64,000 nucleotides of DNA from Symplocastrum torsivum CPER-KK1 (GTDB lineage Bacteria; Cyanobacteriota; Cyanobacteriia; Cyanobacteriales; Coleofasciculaceae), in assembly GCA_019358875.1 (NCBI GenBank), contig JAHHIF010000004.1:62001-126000 (forward strand), given 5' to 3'. The notes under the pieces were generated by a model that had not been told where the DNA came from, searched no databases, and saw only the letters and a list, made by a program, of their open reading frames with translations. Every line of letters begins with the position of its first letter. The first letter of the stretch is position 1. Below are positions 1-9,532 of this stretch, piece by piece. A program made the position numbers and the translations under genes.

Positions 1-1
1 T

Positions 2-94
2 CCCAATGCCAGCAAAAATCTAGCCCTGTGCGTCCTCTTTCTAAGTGCGATCGCCTCTTTTCTGGTCAGAATTTTCTTGCCAAAAAGACAGTAG
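2..94 (+). CDS. C-terminal tail of an unidentified membrane protein (5' end outside window)
   Basis: Frame 2 is open from the window edge to a TAG at 92-94. It encodes about 30 residues: a hydrophobic run (LALCVLFLSAIASFLV) and then a basic end (RIFLPKRQ), which is what a final transmembrane helix with a cytoplasmic positive tail looks like. The family cannot be named from this fragment. It could also be a chance open frame, because only 31 codons are visible. Confidence 0.4.
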   Translation, partial: PNASKNLALCVLFLSAIASFLVRIFLPKRQ

Positions 95-106
95 TATGGG
101 GTTGAA

Positions 107-709
107 ATGCCGTTCACGCTTCAACTTAAGTGTATGGTTATCAGTCCTCTGACATTAAATTTAGATACCGTTCACCTGAGTGACGAACAGTTCTATCAGT
201 TATGTCAGAATAACCGCGAGTTAAAGTTTGAACGAACGGCTTCGGGAAAATTAATTATCATGTCACCCGTTGGAGGAGAAAGCGGCAATCGGGAAGCAGA
301 ATTGATTATCGACTTGGGGATTTGGAATCGCCAAACCCAACTTGGTTATACGTTTAGTTCGTCTACCATCTTTAAGTTACCCAATGGGGCAGACCGCTCT
401 CCAGATGCGGCTTGGATTCAACGGCAACGTTGGGAATCACTCACTCCTGAACAAAGACGCAAATTTCCCCCCATTGCACCAGATTTTGTCATCGAACTCA
501 GGTCAGCAACAGACGAGTTAGAAACGCTACGCCAGAAAATGCGGGAATATCTGGATGCAGGGGTGCAATTGGGATGGATGATTAATCCCCAACAGCAGCA
601 GGTAGAAATTTATCGGCAAGGACGGGATGTGGAAGTGGTTGCTCTTCCGTGCGAGTTATCCGGTGAAGACTTCTTGCCTGGATTGACCCTAAGTTTACCG
701 CTTTATTGA
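107..709 (+). CDS. Uma2-family (DUF820) PD-(D/E)XK nuclease-like protein
   Basis: The 200-residue protein has the Uma2 pattern that is greatly expanded in cyanobacteria: an N-terminal LTxEQFYQLCxxN-type helix, ExxxSGKLIIMSPVGGESG (about residues 45-65), SPDAAW (about 102-107), and PDFVIELRS followed by LRxKMxEYLDAGVQLGWMIN (about 127-165). The Asp and Glu of the last blocks correspond to the predicted PD-(D/E)XK metal site. The biological role of the family is not established. The ATG at 107 gives the full frame. An internal ATG at 134 (MVISPLTLN) is an equally possible start, because most family members begin close to that point. It stands alone, 13 bp after the preceding fragment. Confidence 0.85.
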   Translation: MPFTLQLKCMVISPLTLNLDTVHLSDEQFYQLCQNNRELKFERTASGKLIIMSPVGGESGNREAELIIDLGIWNRQTQLGYTFSSSTIFKLPNGADRSPDAAWIQRQRWESLTPEQRRKFPPIAPDFVIELRSATDELETLRQKMREYLDAGVQLGWMINPQQQQVEIYRQGRDVEVVALPCELSGEDFLPGLTLSLPLY

Positions 710-872
710 GCCGCATCTAACGCGAAGCGACCCTTCCATCTGCAAAATGAGGTTGTTGTGTCACCCGTAGACCAATTTCGAGAACTCCTGCCCTATCAGG
801 CTTTCACCGTTTGCGCTTGCTTAGAGTGACACAAGAGCGATAACATCTATAACAACTCATTCCTCTTAACTC

Positions 873-1451
873 TTGAAGCGAATTATTGGTCTAACCGGGG
901 GAATTGGCTGTGGTAAAACCACTGTTTCGGACTACTTAGCTAGTGCTTACCAGCTACCCGTTTTAGATGCAGATATTTACGCCAGGGAAGCCGTACAACT
1001 GGGTTCACCTGTACTGAGTAAAGTTACCGGACGCTACGGTTCAGGGATTCAATTGCTTGATGGTACACTCAACCGCAAGCGTTTGGGAGAAATTGTTTTT
1101 AGTAATCCCGCTGAGCGACAGTGGTTGGAGCAACAGATACACCCTTACGTGCGATCGCGTTTTCACTCAGAACTCGATCGTCTAGTTGCTCCTACAGTTG
1201 TCTTGGTTATACCTTTGTTGATCGAAGCCGGGATGACTGATTTAGTTACTGAAATTTGGGTAGTTAGCTGCTCACCAGAACAACAACTACAGCGTATAAG
1301 AGAACGCGATCGCCTATCTCTAGAAAACGCTCAAGCTCGCCTCAAAAGCCAACTACCCATCGAGCAAAAAGTTGCTCGTGCTGACGTTGTTTTGAATAAC
1401 TCCTCTACACGAGAAGCCCTTCTCAAAGAAGTAGATTTAGCCCTGTCCTAA
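873..1451 (+). CDS. coaE: dephospho-CoA kinase CoaE
   Basis: This enzyme phosphorylates dephospho-CoA with ATP in the last step of coenzyme A synthesis, in the cytosol. The sequence opens with IIGLTGGIGCGKTTVSDYL, a P-loop (GxGxGKT) in the form typical of CoaE. It is followed by the DAD motif (LDADIYAREAV) and, later, VLVIPLLIEAG, typical of the CoA-binding region. The length of 192 residues is normal. The only suitable start is a TTG at 873, since no ATG lies upstream of the P-loop in this frame. It is convergent with the RodZ-like gene. Confidence 0.93.
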   Translation: MKRIIGLTGGIGCGKTTVSDYLASAYQLPVLDADIYAREAVQLGSPVLSKVTGRYGSGIQLLDGTLNRKRLGEIVFSNPAERQWLEQQIHPYVRSRFHSELDRLVAPTVVLVIPLLIEAGMTDLVTEIWVVSCSPEQQLQRIRERDRLSLENAQARLKSQLPIEQKVARADVVLNNSSTREALLKEVDLALS

Positions 1452-1588
1452 GTTCAACGCGCCTTTAATTCTCTACTCAAAAAATATTACCAATTAACGA
1501 CACCTAGCTACACATCTGCAAGCAAAGTTTAATAAAAAGAAATTTCCTTTCCCTTTCCCCCAGCCACAAGATGAAATAAAGCAACAGG

Positions 1589-2374
1589 CTACTTATCTGG
1601 TGTAAAGATAACTTCCTTTGCCTCACCAACCTCTCCTATTGGCTTAGGTTCTCCACCTTTAGTAGAAACAAACACCGCACCTGCATCAGCCGCCTTAATC
1701 TTCAGCTCTTTCTGTGCTGCCCAAGTTTTCCGGTATTCTTTTTTTACAGCACCGTCAAACTGAGTTTTTCCATCAACGATCACGGATAGCCATGAGTCAT
1801 CGTTGAGACTTACCTGAACTTCAATAGGAGCACTAGATTGAGTTTTAGGTTGTGCGGTTGCTACAGATGAGCTTTGTGTTTGTACCTTCGGTTTAGCGCT
1901 TGGTAGCTTCGAGAGAAGAAAAAACAGCCCACCCAGAGCGGCGATCGCCAAAAGAGCGTAACCGACTTTAGGCTTTAGAATGTAGTCGAGATAAGGCTCT
2001 ATCGAGAACGACGGAGCCTCGAATGAAGAAGATGAAGCCGTAGGAACGTCTTCACTATCCGTCCGCTCCGTCTCAGAACGTACCGGTAATACACTGACAG
2101 GAAACGTTTGGGCAATAGCCGCACCGTCCACGTTGAGGACATCCCCATAGCGACGGATTAGTCCTTGAATAAAAATTGGCTCAGGCAATTGGTCGGGTTG
2201 CCCTTCTTCTAAAGCTTTCACCAAACCCAATCGCAAAAATGTTCTGGCAGCAGCTTCTTCTATAGGGATAGACTGCTGTTGCCTGATCTGTCGTAGATGC
2301 GCTCCGATTTCCTTGAGTTGCTCCAATTGATCTGGATTTAACTGTTTCACCTGCCCAGCCTGCCAAGAAGACAT
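1589..2374 (-). CDS. RodZ-like helix-turn-helix membrane protein (HTH_25 + DUF4115)
   Basis: The 261 residues divide into an N-terminal Cro/Xre-like HTH_25 domain (about 20-90; IGAHLRQIRQQQSIPIEEAAARTFL), a linker, one transmembrane helix (about 137-157, VGYALLAIAALGGLFFLL), a Ser/Thr/Gln-rich spacer, and a C-terminal DUF4115 beta domain (about 185-255, with DDSWLSVIVDGKTQFDG). That is the RodZ architecture; RodZ links MreB filaments to the cell wall machinery. In cyanobacteria such proteins are usually only annotated as helix-turn-helix/DUF4115. Whether this one is a true RodZ cannot be decided here, since no mre genes are nearby. Confidence 0.82.
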   Translation of the reverse strand: MSSWQAGQVKQLNPDQLEQLKEIGAHLRQIRQQQSIPIEEAAARTFLRLGLVKALEEGQPDQLPEPIFIQGLIRRYGDVLNVDGAAIAQTFPVSVLPVRSETERTDSEDVPTASSSSFEAPSFSIEPYLDYILKPKVGYALLAIAALGGLFFLLSKLPSAKPKVQTQSSSVATAQPKTQSSAPIEVQVSLNDDSWLSVIVDGKTQFDGAVKKEYRKTWAAQKELKIKAADAGAVFVSTKGGEPKPIGEVGEAKEVIFTPDK

Positions 2375-2492
2375 ATCTCTCTATTCCACCTAATTCCATG
2401 GAGAAATCAATAGCCCAAAGACTACCAAAGACTATTAGTTTTGTCTATTTCCTGGATCACATATTTTGGCTTTAAGTCGGGATTAATCTTGT

Positions 2493-3887
2493 TTAGGCTT
2501 CGCCACCGACAACAACATCGCGAATCCGTAAACTTGGACCACCACAACCAACAGGCAAGCCCCCTTGTCCAGCTTTGCCACAGCCACCGGATTCATCCCA
2601 GTAGAAATCATCCCCGATCGCTTCGATATCTGCCAAGGTTTTGAAGACGTTTCCAGAAAGGGTAACATCTCGCACTGGCTCAGCTAGCTTGCCATCGCGA
2701 ATCATCCAAGCTTCACCAGCGCTGAAGGTGAACATTTCACCATTGGTCATCCCGCCTAGCCAGTTTCGAGCATAAACCCCTTCTTTGATGCCCTTGAATA
2801 AATCTTCAACAGGCGTTTTTCCTCGCTCAATCCAGGTATTGGTCATCCGGACAATCGGTGGGTAATGGTAGTTGAGGCAACGGGCATTTCCGGTCGGTGT
2901 CTCTTCCAGTTTCCCAGCCGTTTCACGAGAATGAAGGCGACCAACTAGAATACCGTCTTTAATTAGCTGAGTTTTCGTCGCTGGTGTGCCTTCGTCATCG
3001 TAGAAGTAGCTACCGCGATGCCCTTCGGGTGCTGCGCCATCAAAGATTTGCAGTTCCTTAGGTCCAAATTGACGCCCCATGCTCATGACTTCCAGTAAGT
3101 CTGGGTTTTCGTAAGCCATATCGGCTTCTGAAAGGTGTCCGAAGGCTTCATGAACGAATAAACCCGTAAGGACTGGGTCAATGACTACGGTATAGGTACC
3201 TCCCTTCACAGGTGGTAAGGAGAGGGCATTTACAGCTCGTTGGGCAGCACTGCGGACTTGTTCATCTAGATTCGTCAGGTCTTCGTAAGCTTTGCGAGAG
3301 CCAGTGGTTTCCCTGCCAGTTTGTACAATATCCCCATTACGGGCAGTGGCAGAGAAGCGCATTTCCATATCCACCCACGATTGTTCAATCAGGGTTCCTT
3401 CTGAGGTTGCAATGATGACTCGTTGGGTGCTATCTCCATAACGTACAGAGGTTGTGGTGATGCGAGGGTCAATGCTTTTCAGAATGGTATTGTAGCGATC
3501 GCACAATTCTTTCTTCTGAGCGAGAGGAATCTGGCGCGGGTCAGTACCTGTTAAAGGCAGTTGACAAACGGCTTGGACTGGCTTGATTGGAGCGAGTACT
3601 GTATCTTCATCACCCACAATTCTTGCAGCAGCGATCGCTTCCTCAACTTGCTCTGATAATGTCGCAAGCTGGTTGAAACTCGCAAAGCCCCAGCCTCCCT
3701 TGTAGCAAGCCCTTACTTGCCCACCAATGGAGAGACCTTCACTTAGGGTTTCCACCTTGTCGCCCTGCAACAGAATACTCGTCCCTTTTGAGTCTTCTAA
3801 ACGAATCGCTAAGTAGTCCACACGGGAGCGATACCGGGCAATTAGCTCTGAGAGTAAATTTTTGGCATCAGTTAGTACAGTCGGCAT
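2493..3887 (-). CDS. tldD: TldD-type metalloprotease
   Basis: TldD/TldE (PmbA) proteases degrade unfolded peptides and mature some modified peptides. The catalytic helix is visible as HEAFGHLSEAD, the HExxxH signature of the TldD subunit, in the middle of the chain. A C-terminal block rich in Cys/Gly (GGCGKAGQGGLPVGCGGPSL) matches the family end, where TldD usually carries GxxxxxxCGKxGQ. The longer frame starts at 3929, but the ATG at 3887 (MPTVLTDAKNLL) gives the usual N-terminus and is preferred. No pmbA/tldE partner lies next to it. Confidence 0.9.
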   Translation of the reverse strand: MPTVLTDAKNLLSELIARYRSRVDYLAIRLEDSKGTSILLQGDKVETLSEGLSIGGQVRACYKGGWGFASFNQLATLSEQVEEAIAAARIVGDEDTVLAPIKPVQAVCQLPLTGTDPRQIPLAQKKELCDRYNTILKSIDPRITTTSVRYGDSTQRVIIATSEGTLIEQSWVDMEMRFSATARNGDIVQTGRETTGSRKAYEDLTNLDEQVRSAAQRAVNALSLPPVKGGTYTVVIDPVLTGLFVHEAFGHLSEADMAYENPDLLEVMSMGRQFGPKELQIFDGAAPEGHRGSYFYDDEGTPATKTQLIKDGILVGRLHSRETAGKLEETPTGNARCLNYHYPPIVRMTNTWIERGKTPVEDLFKGIKEGVYARNWLGGMTNGEMFTFSAGEAWMIRDGKLAEPVRDVTLSGNVFKTLADIEAIGDDFYWDESGGCGKAGQGGLPVGCGGPSLRIRDVVVGGEA

Positions 3888-4363
3888 AGGAGGCAGCAAG
3901 ATCAACGAACTCACCCTCTTATTGTGCAACGACTAAGCCAGGGAGTGCTACTGCTGACGGTGCTGTACCAAAGCTAATTGGTTAAAGTTGCGATCGCATT
4001 CTCGCCAAGGTATAGGAGTGAAGAAGAAGTAGTTGGAATGTTTTAGGCTTCTTAATTCTGCCTTCCCCCCTAATATATATTTATATTTCCTGGGAAAAAA
4101 TTACCTGAAACAGTTATATCTAGGGCACTTCGCTGGAAAAGGTGAGCCAAATGACAAGATAACGTAGCAATAGACAATCTTTCTTTAGTCGGACGAGTAG
4201 AAAAATTAATAAGGTTAACTTTGACAGGGAGTTTCAACAATAATGCCGATAAATCTCGACAAGGCGATAGCTCATTCCTCGTTAAAAATCAAAAGAAACT
4301 TGCTCGAATTTAACGAAATGGCATAGAAGCTCAAACCCTCTAACATCAAATCAAGGAAATACA
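3888..4363. other. non-coding gap between tldD and the repeat protein
   Basis: This AT-rich spacer separates divergent genes and must hold both promoters, but I see no convincing -35/-10 pair. A 27-codon ORF (4243-4326, MPINLDKAIAHSS...) lies inside it with no clear ribosome binding site and is not called. An AAGGA box at about 4353 precedes the ATG at 4364. Confidence 0.5.
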
Positions 4364-4834
4364 ATGAGCGCACACAATAATAAACTGTCAATCAAAAACC
4401 TTGTAAGTTTCGCAGGAGTCGCTGTTGCTAGTGTTTTCCTTAGTCTCCCTGTATTAGCTCAGACCACACAAGGTGGCGGACAAATGAATAATGGTGGTAC
4501 GACAGGTGTACAACAACCTGGCACGACGGGTGTTCAGCAACCTGGCACGACGGGTGTTCAGCAACCTGGCACGACGGGTGTTCAGCAACCTGGCACGACG
4601 GGTGTTCAGCAACCTGGTACGACGGGTACAACTGGCACAACTGGCACTGGTCGTACTTTGACGGAAGAAACCCAAATACAGCGACGAACCACCACTGGCA
4701 CTACCACTCAGACTCAGCCAATGAACACTGATGGTTCTAATACTGGTGGCGCTACCAGTGGTCAACAAATGAATAATGATACTTTCAACACAAATACTGG
4801 AGCAGATACTGATGGTGTTAGAGCGCTTTGGTAG
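4364..4834 (+). CDS. secreted low-complexity protein with GTTGVQQP repeats
   Basis: I do not recognise a family. The 156-residue product has a clear Sec signal peptide (hydrophobic VSFAGVAVASVFLSLPVLA, cleavage expected after ALA at about residue 32). A Gly/Thr/Gln-rich mature part follows: five GTTGVQQP octapeptides (about residues 45-84), a GTT run, and a Thr/Gln/Asn-rich tail without cysteine. An AAGGA box 7 nt upstream supports the ATG. It is probably an exported unstructured protein or cell-surface linker. Antisense frames here are artefacts of the repeat. Confidence 0.72.
   Translation: MSAHNNKLSIKNLVSFAGVAVASVFLSLPVLAQTTQGGGQMNNGGTTGVQQPGTTGVQQPGTTGVQQPGTTGVQQPGTTGVQQPGTTGTTGTTGTGRTLTEETQIQRRTTTGTTTQTQPMNTDGSNTGGATSGQQMNNDTFNTNTGADTDGVRALW
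4496..4615 (+). repeat. 5 x 24-bp in-frame tandem repeat
   Basis: There are five consecutive 24-bp units encoding GTTGVQQP. The first unit (4496-4519) differs at several third positions. Units 2-5 (4520-4615) are identical, ggcacgacgggtgttcagca plus acct, which points to recent expansion by slippage or unequal crossover. Confidence 0.93.
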
Positions 4835-4844
4835 TTAGTTTTTC

Positions 4845-4875
4845 AGGCAGTCTTCTACTTATATGAGGACTGCCT
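4845..4875. terminator. hairpin after the repeat protein gene
   Basis: An 11-bp stem with one G-U pair (aggcagtcttc / gaggactgcct) begins 10 bp after the stop codon of the repeat protein. The T-run after it is weak, so it may be a terminator or only an mRNA 3'-end stabiliser. Confidence 0.4.
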
Positions 4876-5093
4876 GACTTGATGATTTTGCTGTCTCCAT
4901 TGGTTTAAATGTTGAATATCGCTTCCGTTTAGTCACTTCACTAATAATCCCTAGGCTAGTGCTTTCTACTTTTGAAAATAAGGTGGATTAATAAGGGATA
5001 AAAGAAGTTTAAGCGGAAGTGATATTTGTTTTATAAGTTTAGAATAGGTTGTGTTACTGCATAAAATGGATTGTCTTGGTGCATAAAATAAAG

Positions 5094-5612
5094 ATGCTAA
5101 AACGATCAGTAACTTGGGTTGGTTTGGTATTGACAATTGGCTTAGCTTATAGCCCTCAAGTTTTATTAGCAGCAGAACAGCCTGAAACAACAACAAACAT
5201 CTCTTCAGATGTAGTTACTCAACCTATACGTTTAGAAATCAGTCTCAGTCGGCGCCAAGTAACCCTTTATCACGAAAATACGCTAATTAAAACTTATCCG
5301 GTTGCAGTCGGTCGCGCAGGTTGGGAAACGCCAACGGGTAATTTCCAAGTAGCTCAGATGCTTGAAAATCCTAAGTGGATACACCCTACTACAGGTGAGG
5401 CTATTGCAGGGGGTACTCCAGGAAACCCTCTGGGGCGTTACTGGATTGGGTTTTGGACAAATGGGAGAGAATGGATTGGCTTTCATGGTACGCCTAACCC
5501 TAGTTCAGTAGGGACAGCCGCATCTCATGGTTGCATTCGGATGTACAACAAGGATATTGAGGAACTGTATCCTCTGGTTAGTTTGGGAACACCTGTAACA
5601 GTGGTGCCGTAG
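5094..5612 (+). CDS. L,D-transpeptidase (YkuD domain), exported
   Basis: YkuD enzymes form 3-3 peptidoglycan cross-links or attach proteins to peptidoglycan, outside the cytoplasmic membrane. A signal peptide (MLKRSVTWVGLVLTIGLAYS) comes first. The YkuD domain follows, from about residue 50 (IRLEISLSRRQVTLYHENTLIKTYPVAVG) to the end, with catalytic HGTP...ASHGCIRM, where Cys is the nucleophile. The frame is open from a TTG at 5049, but the ATG at 5094 places the signal peptide at the N-terminus and is preferred. It is a monogenic unit. Confidence 0.88.
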   Translation: MLKRSVTWVGLVLTIGLAYSPQVLLAAEQPETTTNISSDVVTQPIRLEISLSRRQVTLYHENTLIKTYPVAVGRAGWETPTGNFQVAQMLENPKWIHPTTGEAIAGGTPGNPLGRYWIGFWTNGREWIGFHGTPNPSSVGTAASHGCIRMYNKDIEELYPLVSLGTPVTVVP

Positions 5613-5707
5613 TAAGTCTGGTGTTTTGTTGAAAGGCTAGGCGATCGCATTTTCTCATCAACTGCACTTACGGCAACCCTCGAAAGATGCGATCGCTCTA
5701 TCCTAAC

Positions 5708-8700
5708 TTATGTATAGGCTTCCATCGGCAAGCAGGAACAGACTAAATTGCGATCGCCAAACGCATTATCAATTCGCCCCACGACAGGCCAGAACTTAGA
5801 TTCACGAGTCCACGGTGCCGGATAGGCAGCCTGTTCACGAGAATAGGGATGTGTCCATTCTGAAGTAAGCAAAGCTTCTGCTGTATGAGGTGCATTCTTC
5901 AAGACATTATCTTGATCATCTACCTTACCCGCTTCGATTTCCTCAATTTCCTTGCGAATTGCAATCATTGCCTCACAAAAGCGATCGAGTTCTTCCTTGG
6001 ATTCGCTTTCTGTGGGTTCCACCATCATTGTCCCCGCTACAGGCCAAGAGACGGTTGGGGCGTGGAAACCATAGTCCATCAGGCGCTTGGCAATATCATC
6101 CACTTCAATGCCAGCAGATTTTTTGAGCGATCGCAAATCCAAAATACACTCATGCGCCACCAAACCCGTCTTCCCTTTATACAAAATCGGGTAGTAAGGC
6201 GCTAATCGAGAAGCAATGTAATTGGCATTGAGAATTGCCACCTTAGTCGCTTCCGTCAAACCAGCGCCACCCATCAGCGCGATGTACATCCAAGAAATCG
6301 GTAGAATACTCGCACTACCCCAAGGCGCAGCCGACACAGCACCAATGCCTTGCTTACCACCAGTTGGGATAACCGAATGCCCTGGTAAGAATTGCACCAA
6401 ATGGGGCATCACGCCAATTGGTCCCATCCCAGGGCCACCGCCCCCGTGGGGAATACAAAATGTCTTGTGTAGATTCAAGTGACAGACATCTGCCCCGAAG
6501 TCTCCTGGACGGCATAACCCAACTTGGGCATTCATATTTGCTCCATCCATGTAAACCTGCCCACCATGAGTATGGACAATCTCACAGATTTCTCGAATTT
6601 GCTCCTCAAAAACACCGTGAGTAGAGGGATAGGTAACCATTAAAGCCGCGAGTTCATTACCATGCTTCTGGGCTTTCGCTTTTAAGTCCTCCACATCAAC
6701 ATTGCCCATCTCATCACAGGCAACTGCCACCACCTTCATCCCACACATCACTGCACTAGCAGGATTTGTCCCATGTGCAGACTGGGGAATCAGACAGATA
6801 TTCCGGTGCGCTTCACCTCGGCTTTCATGATACTGACGAATCGTGAGTAATCCCGTGTACTCGCCTTGAGAACCCGCATTCGGTTGAAGAGAAATTGCCG
6901 CAAAACCAGTGATTTCAGCCAACCATTCTTCTAGCTGCTGAAACAGAACTTGATACCCTCGTGTTTGTGACACAGGGGCAAAGGGATGAAGCTTGCCAAA
7001 TTCTGCCCAAGTTACTGGCATCATCTGGGCCGTTGCATTCAGCTTCATTGTGCAGGAACCTAAGGGAATCATTGATGTTGTGAGCGACAAATCTTTCGCT
7101 TGCAGGCGATTTAGATATCGCAATAGCTCAGTTTCCGAGTGGTAACGGTTAAAAACAGGATGGCTTAGGTAGCTACTTGTACGAGCAAAGGGTTCGTCAA
7201 AATCAGTATTGACCTGACTTGCTAACTCCTCCAACGTGAACAGTAGAGGCGTAGCGCCTTGTTCGCCTACACCCGCAAAAATCTCAAGTAGGTCGATTAA
7301 ATCTGCGACAGTTGTTGTCTCATCTAGAGTAATTCCAACAGCCGTTTCATCAAAGCTACGCAAGTTAATTTGTCGCGCTTGGGCAGCTTCTACAATCTCT
7401 TGCAGAGATTTTGACCCCAATTCCACCCGTAGGGTATCAAAAAATGCTTCTGACCCAATGCTATAGCCAAGACGCTTCAACCCTTCTGCCAGAACCAAAG
7501 TCAACTGATGGACATTCTGAGCAATTCGCTTGATTCCCTCTGAACCGTGGTAGACGGCATACATACTACTCATAACCGCCAGCAACACTTGAGCCGTACA
7601 AATATTGCTAGTTGCCTTATCTCGCCGGATATGTTGCTCACGAGTTTGGAGGGCAAGACGCAGTGCTGGCTTGCCCTGAGCATCTTTAGAGACACCAACA
7701 ATACGCCCTGGAACGTTCCGCTTGTAGGCTTCTCGCGTGGCAAAGTATGCCGCATGAGGCCCCCCATATCCCAAGGGAACTCCAAAGCGCTGGGTACTTC
7801 CAACAGCAATATCAGCCCCAAATTCTCCGGGGGGTGTCAAGAGGGCAAGACTCAAGGGGTCTGCGGCAACGGTTACTAATGCACCAGCCTCATGAGCCTT
7901 ATTAATAAATTCTCGATAGTCATAAATCGTGCCCTCCGTCGCTGGATACTGTAGCAGTGCGCCAAAAATCTCTTGTTCAAAGCCAAAGCTTTGATGGTCG
8001 CCTACTATCACATCAATTCCCAAGGGTTTTGCACGGGTTTGCACGACTTCAATGGTTTGGGGATGGCAAGCTTGGGAGACGAAGAAGGCATTGCGCTTTG
8101 TTTTACACAAGCCATAACTCATACTCATTGCTTCTGCTGCTGCTGTGCCTTCATCCAGCAAAGATGCATTGGCAATTTCTAAACCTGTTAAGTCAATGAT
8201 CATGGTTTGGAAATTGAGCAGTGCTTCTAGACGTCCTTGGGCAATCTCAGCTTGATAAGGTGTATAGGCAGTGTACCAGCCTGGATTTTCTAAAATATTG
8301 CGCTGAATCACAGGTGGGGTAATGCAGTCGTGGTATCCCGTACCGATAAACGACCGGGACACCTGATTTTTGGAGGCAATTTCTTTTAATTGCCGCAAAG
8401 CAGCATACTCACTCTGTTGTGCTGGCAATTGCAACGGTCGAGTGAGCCGAATTGCTTGCGGAACTGTTTGATCGATCAAGTCCTCAAGGGTTGCGAGTCC
8501 CAAGACATCCAGCATCTGCTGCACGTCCTCGGTACTTGGACCAATGTGCCGTCTTGCAAAAGAATCACTAAGAGCAGGTAGCTTGTCAGAAGATGGTTGA
8601 GAGTCAAGAATCAACGGATGAGCTTTCACCTCGTCATTAACTGTGACATCCAAATTACGCATATCAAACCGATTCGTTGAAGGGCTATGGTGCGTCACGA

Positions 8701-8722
8701 GTTTTTTGACCGGCGCAACCAC
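5708..8722 (-). CDS. gcvP: glycine dehydrogenase (decarboxylating), P-protein
   Basis: P-protein decarboxylates glycine with PLP and passes the aminomethyl group to lipoyl-GcvH, the first step of the glycine cleavage system. In cyanobacteria this serves photorespiratory glycine breakdown. The 1004 residues cover both halves of the usual P-protein: the N-terminal part from [11 protein letters not shown], and the C-terminal half with the PLP-lysine block [31 protein letters not shown] and the glycine-rich [12 protein letters not shown] loop are also intact. The open frame starts at a GTG at 8722; an ATG at 8662 (MRNLDVTV) is a good alternative. gcvH lies 288 bp upstream on the same strand. Confidence 0.96.
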   Translation of the reverse strand: MVAPVKKLVTHHSPSTNRFDMRNLDVTVNDEVKAHPLILDSQPSSDKLPALSDSFARRHIGPSTEDVQQMLDVLGLATLEDLIDQTVPQAIRLTRPLQLPAQQSEYAALRQLKEIASKNQVSRSFIGTGYHDCITPPVIQRNILENPGWYTAYTPYQAEIAQGRLEALLNFQTMIIDLTGLEIANASLLDEGTAAAEAMSMSYGLCKTKRNAFFVSQACHPQTIEVVQTRAKPLGIDVIVGDHQSFGFEQEIFGALLQYPATEGTIYDYREFINKAHEAGALVTVAADPLSLALLTPPGEFGADIAVGSTQRFGVPLGYGGPHAAYFATREAYKRNVPGRIVGVSKDAQGKPALRLALQTREQHIRRDKATSNICTAQVLLAVMSSMYAVYHGSEGIKRIAQNVHQLTLVLAEGLKRLGYSIGSEAFFDTLRVELGSKSLQEIVEAAQARQINLRSFDETAVGITLDETTTVADLIDLLEIFAGVGEQGATPLLFTLEELASQVNTDFDEPFARTSSYLSHPVFNRYHSETELLRYLNRLQAKDLSLTTSMIPLGSCTMKLNATAQMMPVTWAEFGKLHPFAPVSQTRGYQVLFQQLEEWLAEITGFAAISLQPNAGSQGEYTGLLTIRQYHESRGEAHRNICLIPQSAHGTNPASAVMCGMKVVAVACDEMGNVDVEDLKAKAQKHGNELAALMVTYPSTHGVFEEQIREICEIVHTHGGQVYMDGANMNAQVGLCRPGDFGADVCHLNLHKTFCIPHGGGGPGMGPIGVMPHLVQFLPGHSVIPTGGKQGIGAVSAAPWGSASILPISWMYIALMGGAGLTEATKVAILNANYIASRLAPYYPILYKGKTGLVAHECILDLRSLKKSAGIEVDDIAKRLMDYGFHAPTVSWPVAGTMMVEPTESESKEELDRFCEAMIAIRKEIEEIEAGKVDDQDNVLKNAPHTAEALLTSEWTHPYSREQAAYPAPWTRESKFWPVVGRIDNAFGDRNLVCSCLPMEAYT

Positions 8723-8820
8723 TTATTATTCTGTAACATACCCTCAAAAATAGCTTTCAGTGCCGCTTACTTGCTGTACAGGACAAGCGTCGGCGTAGAA
8801 AAGCCAAAACTGAAGTTATA

Positions 8821-8849
8821 GCAAAAGGCAGAAGGCAGAAGGCAGAAGG
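8821..8849. repeat. AAGGCAG heptamer tandem (short)
   Basis: gcaaaaggcagaaggcagaa continues to 8849, giving three AAGGCAG units in tandem. A related array lies in reverse orientation at 14769-14797. Such heptanucleotide repeats (STRR type) are typical of cyanobacterial intergenic DNA. Confidence 0.7.
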
Positions 8850-8895
8850 TTTATTACTGGCACGTGGTCGTTTCAGCCGTTAGATGTCCTAACCT

Positions 8896-9005
8896 TATAG
8901 CGGTTTTCTGGAGGGATGAGGTACAGCGGAAGGTGTGTGAAACTTGCGTAGAGAGCAAGGAAAATAAAAAAGCTGATAGCTGATAGCTGACGGCTTTCTG
9001 CTATA
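8896..9005. repeat. dispersed ~110-bp repeat, copy A (terminator-like)
   Basis: It runs from TATAGCGG (8896) to CTGCTATA (ends 9005), which are short imperfect terminal inverted repeats. Inside are the shared blocks gatgaggtacag, tgtgaaac, gcaaggaaaa and the (AGCTGAT)n stretch. The right end lies 5 bp from the gcvH stop codon. Read on the minus strand from gcvH, it gives AAAGC...GCTTT followed by TTTATTTT, a rho-independent terminator shape. Related copies are at 12730, 26719 and 58137. Confidence 0.85.
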
Positions 9006-9010
9006 ACTTT

Positions 9011-9400
9011 CTACTCTCCTTCCACCTGTGCGCGATATTCTGTAGCAGATAACGCATCATTTAAGTCATCCGCGTCGTTGATTCGCAGCTTCAAGAACCA
9101 ACCTTCGCCGTAAGGGTCTTCTGATATCAGTTCGGGAGAGTTTATCATCGCCTCATTACGCTCAATTACAGTCCCCGAAAGGGGAGCATACATATCCTCA
9201 ACGGCTTTGACTGATTCAATGCTGCCGAAGGTTTCACCTTTTTCTAAAGCATCACCCACCTCTGGCAATTCCAGAAATACAATGTCCCCTAGTTGGTCAA
9301 CAGCAAACTCGCTGATGCCAAGTGTCGCAATCTCACCATCGAGTCGTACATACTCGTGGGTATCTAGGTATTTCAAATCCTCTGGATACTCGAAGCCCAT
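9011..9400 (-). CDS. gcvH: glycine cleavage system H protein
   Basis: The H protein is the lipoylated shuttle between the P, T and L proteins. The 129 residues have the family's normal length. The lipoyl-lysine hairpin is visible as [18 protein letters not shown], with the modified Lys in SVKA, preceded by [13 protein letters not shown]. The C-terminus ([18 protein letters not shown]) is canonical. I looked for a glycine riboswitch in the 130 bp upstream and saw none. Repeat copy A follows the stop codon and probably ends the transcript before gcvP, so gcvP may have its own promoter. Confidence 0.96.
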   Translation of the reverse strand: MGFEYPEDLKYLDTHEYVRLDGEIATLGISEFAVDQLGDIVFLELPEVGDALEKGETFGSIESVKAVEDMYAPLSGTVIERNEAMINSPELISEDPYGEGWFLKLRINDADDLNDALSATEYRAQVEGE

Positions 9401-9532
9401 GTCACGTCCTCATTACACAGCAGAGCTAAGTTTACAACTTCCAAGAAGCCCGATATTCAAATTTAAGCTAACTGATTGTGACAAACCGTAGTGGTTAACT
9501 GAAATACGGTAGAGCTATTTTGACTTCACACT

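Noticed and set aside
4440..4768. two minus-strand ORFs with periodic sequence
   Set aside because: They are antisense frames of the 24-bp tandem repeat and lack a start context.
9401..9532. glycine riboswitch in front of gcvH
   Set aside because: None of the conserved glycine aptamer blocks is visible on the minus strand here or upstream of gcvP or gcvT.
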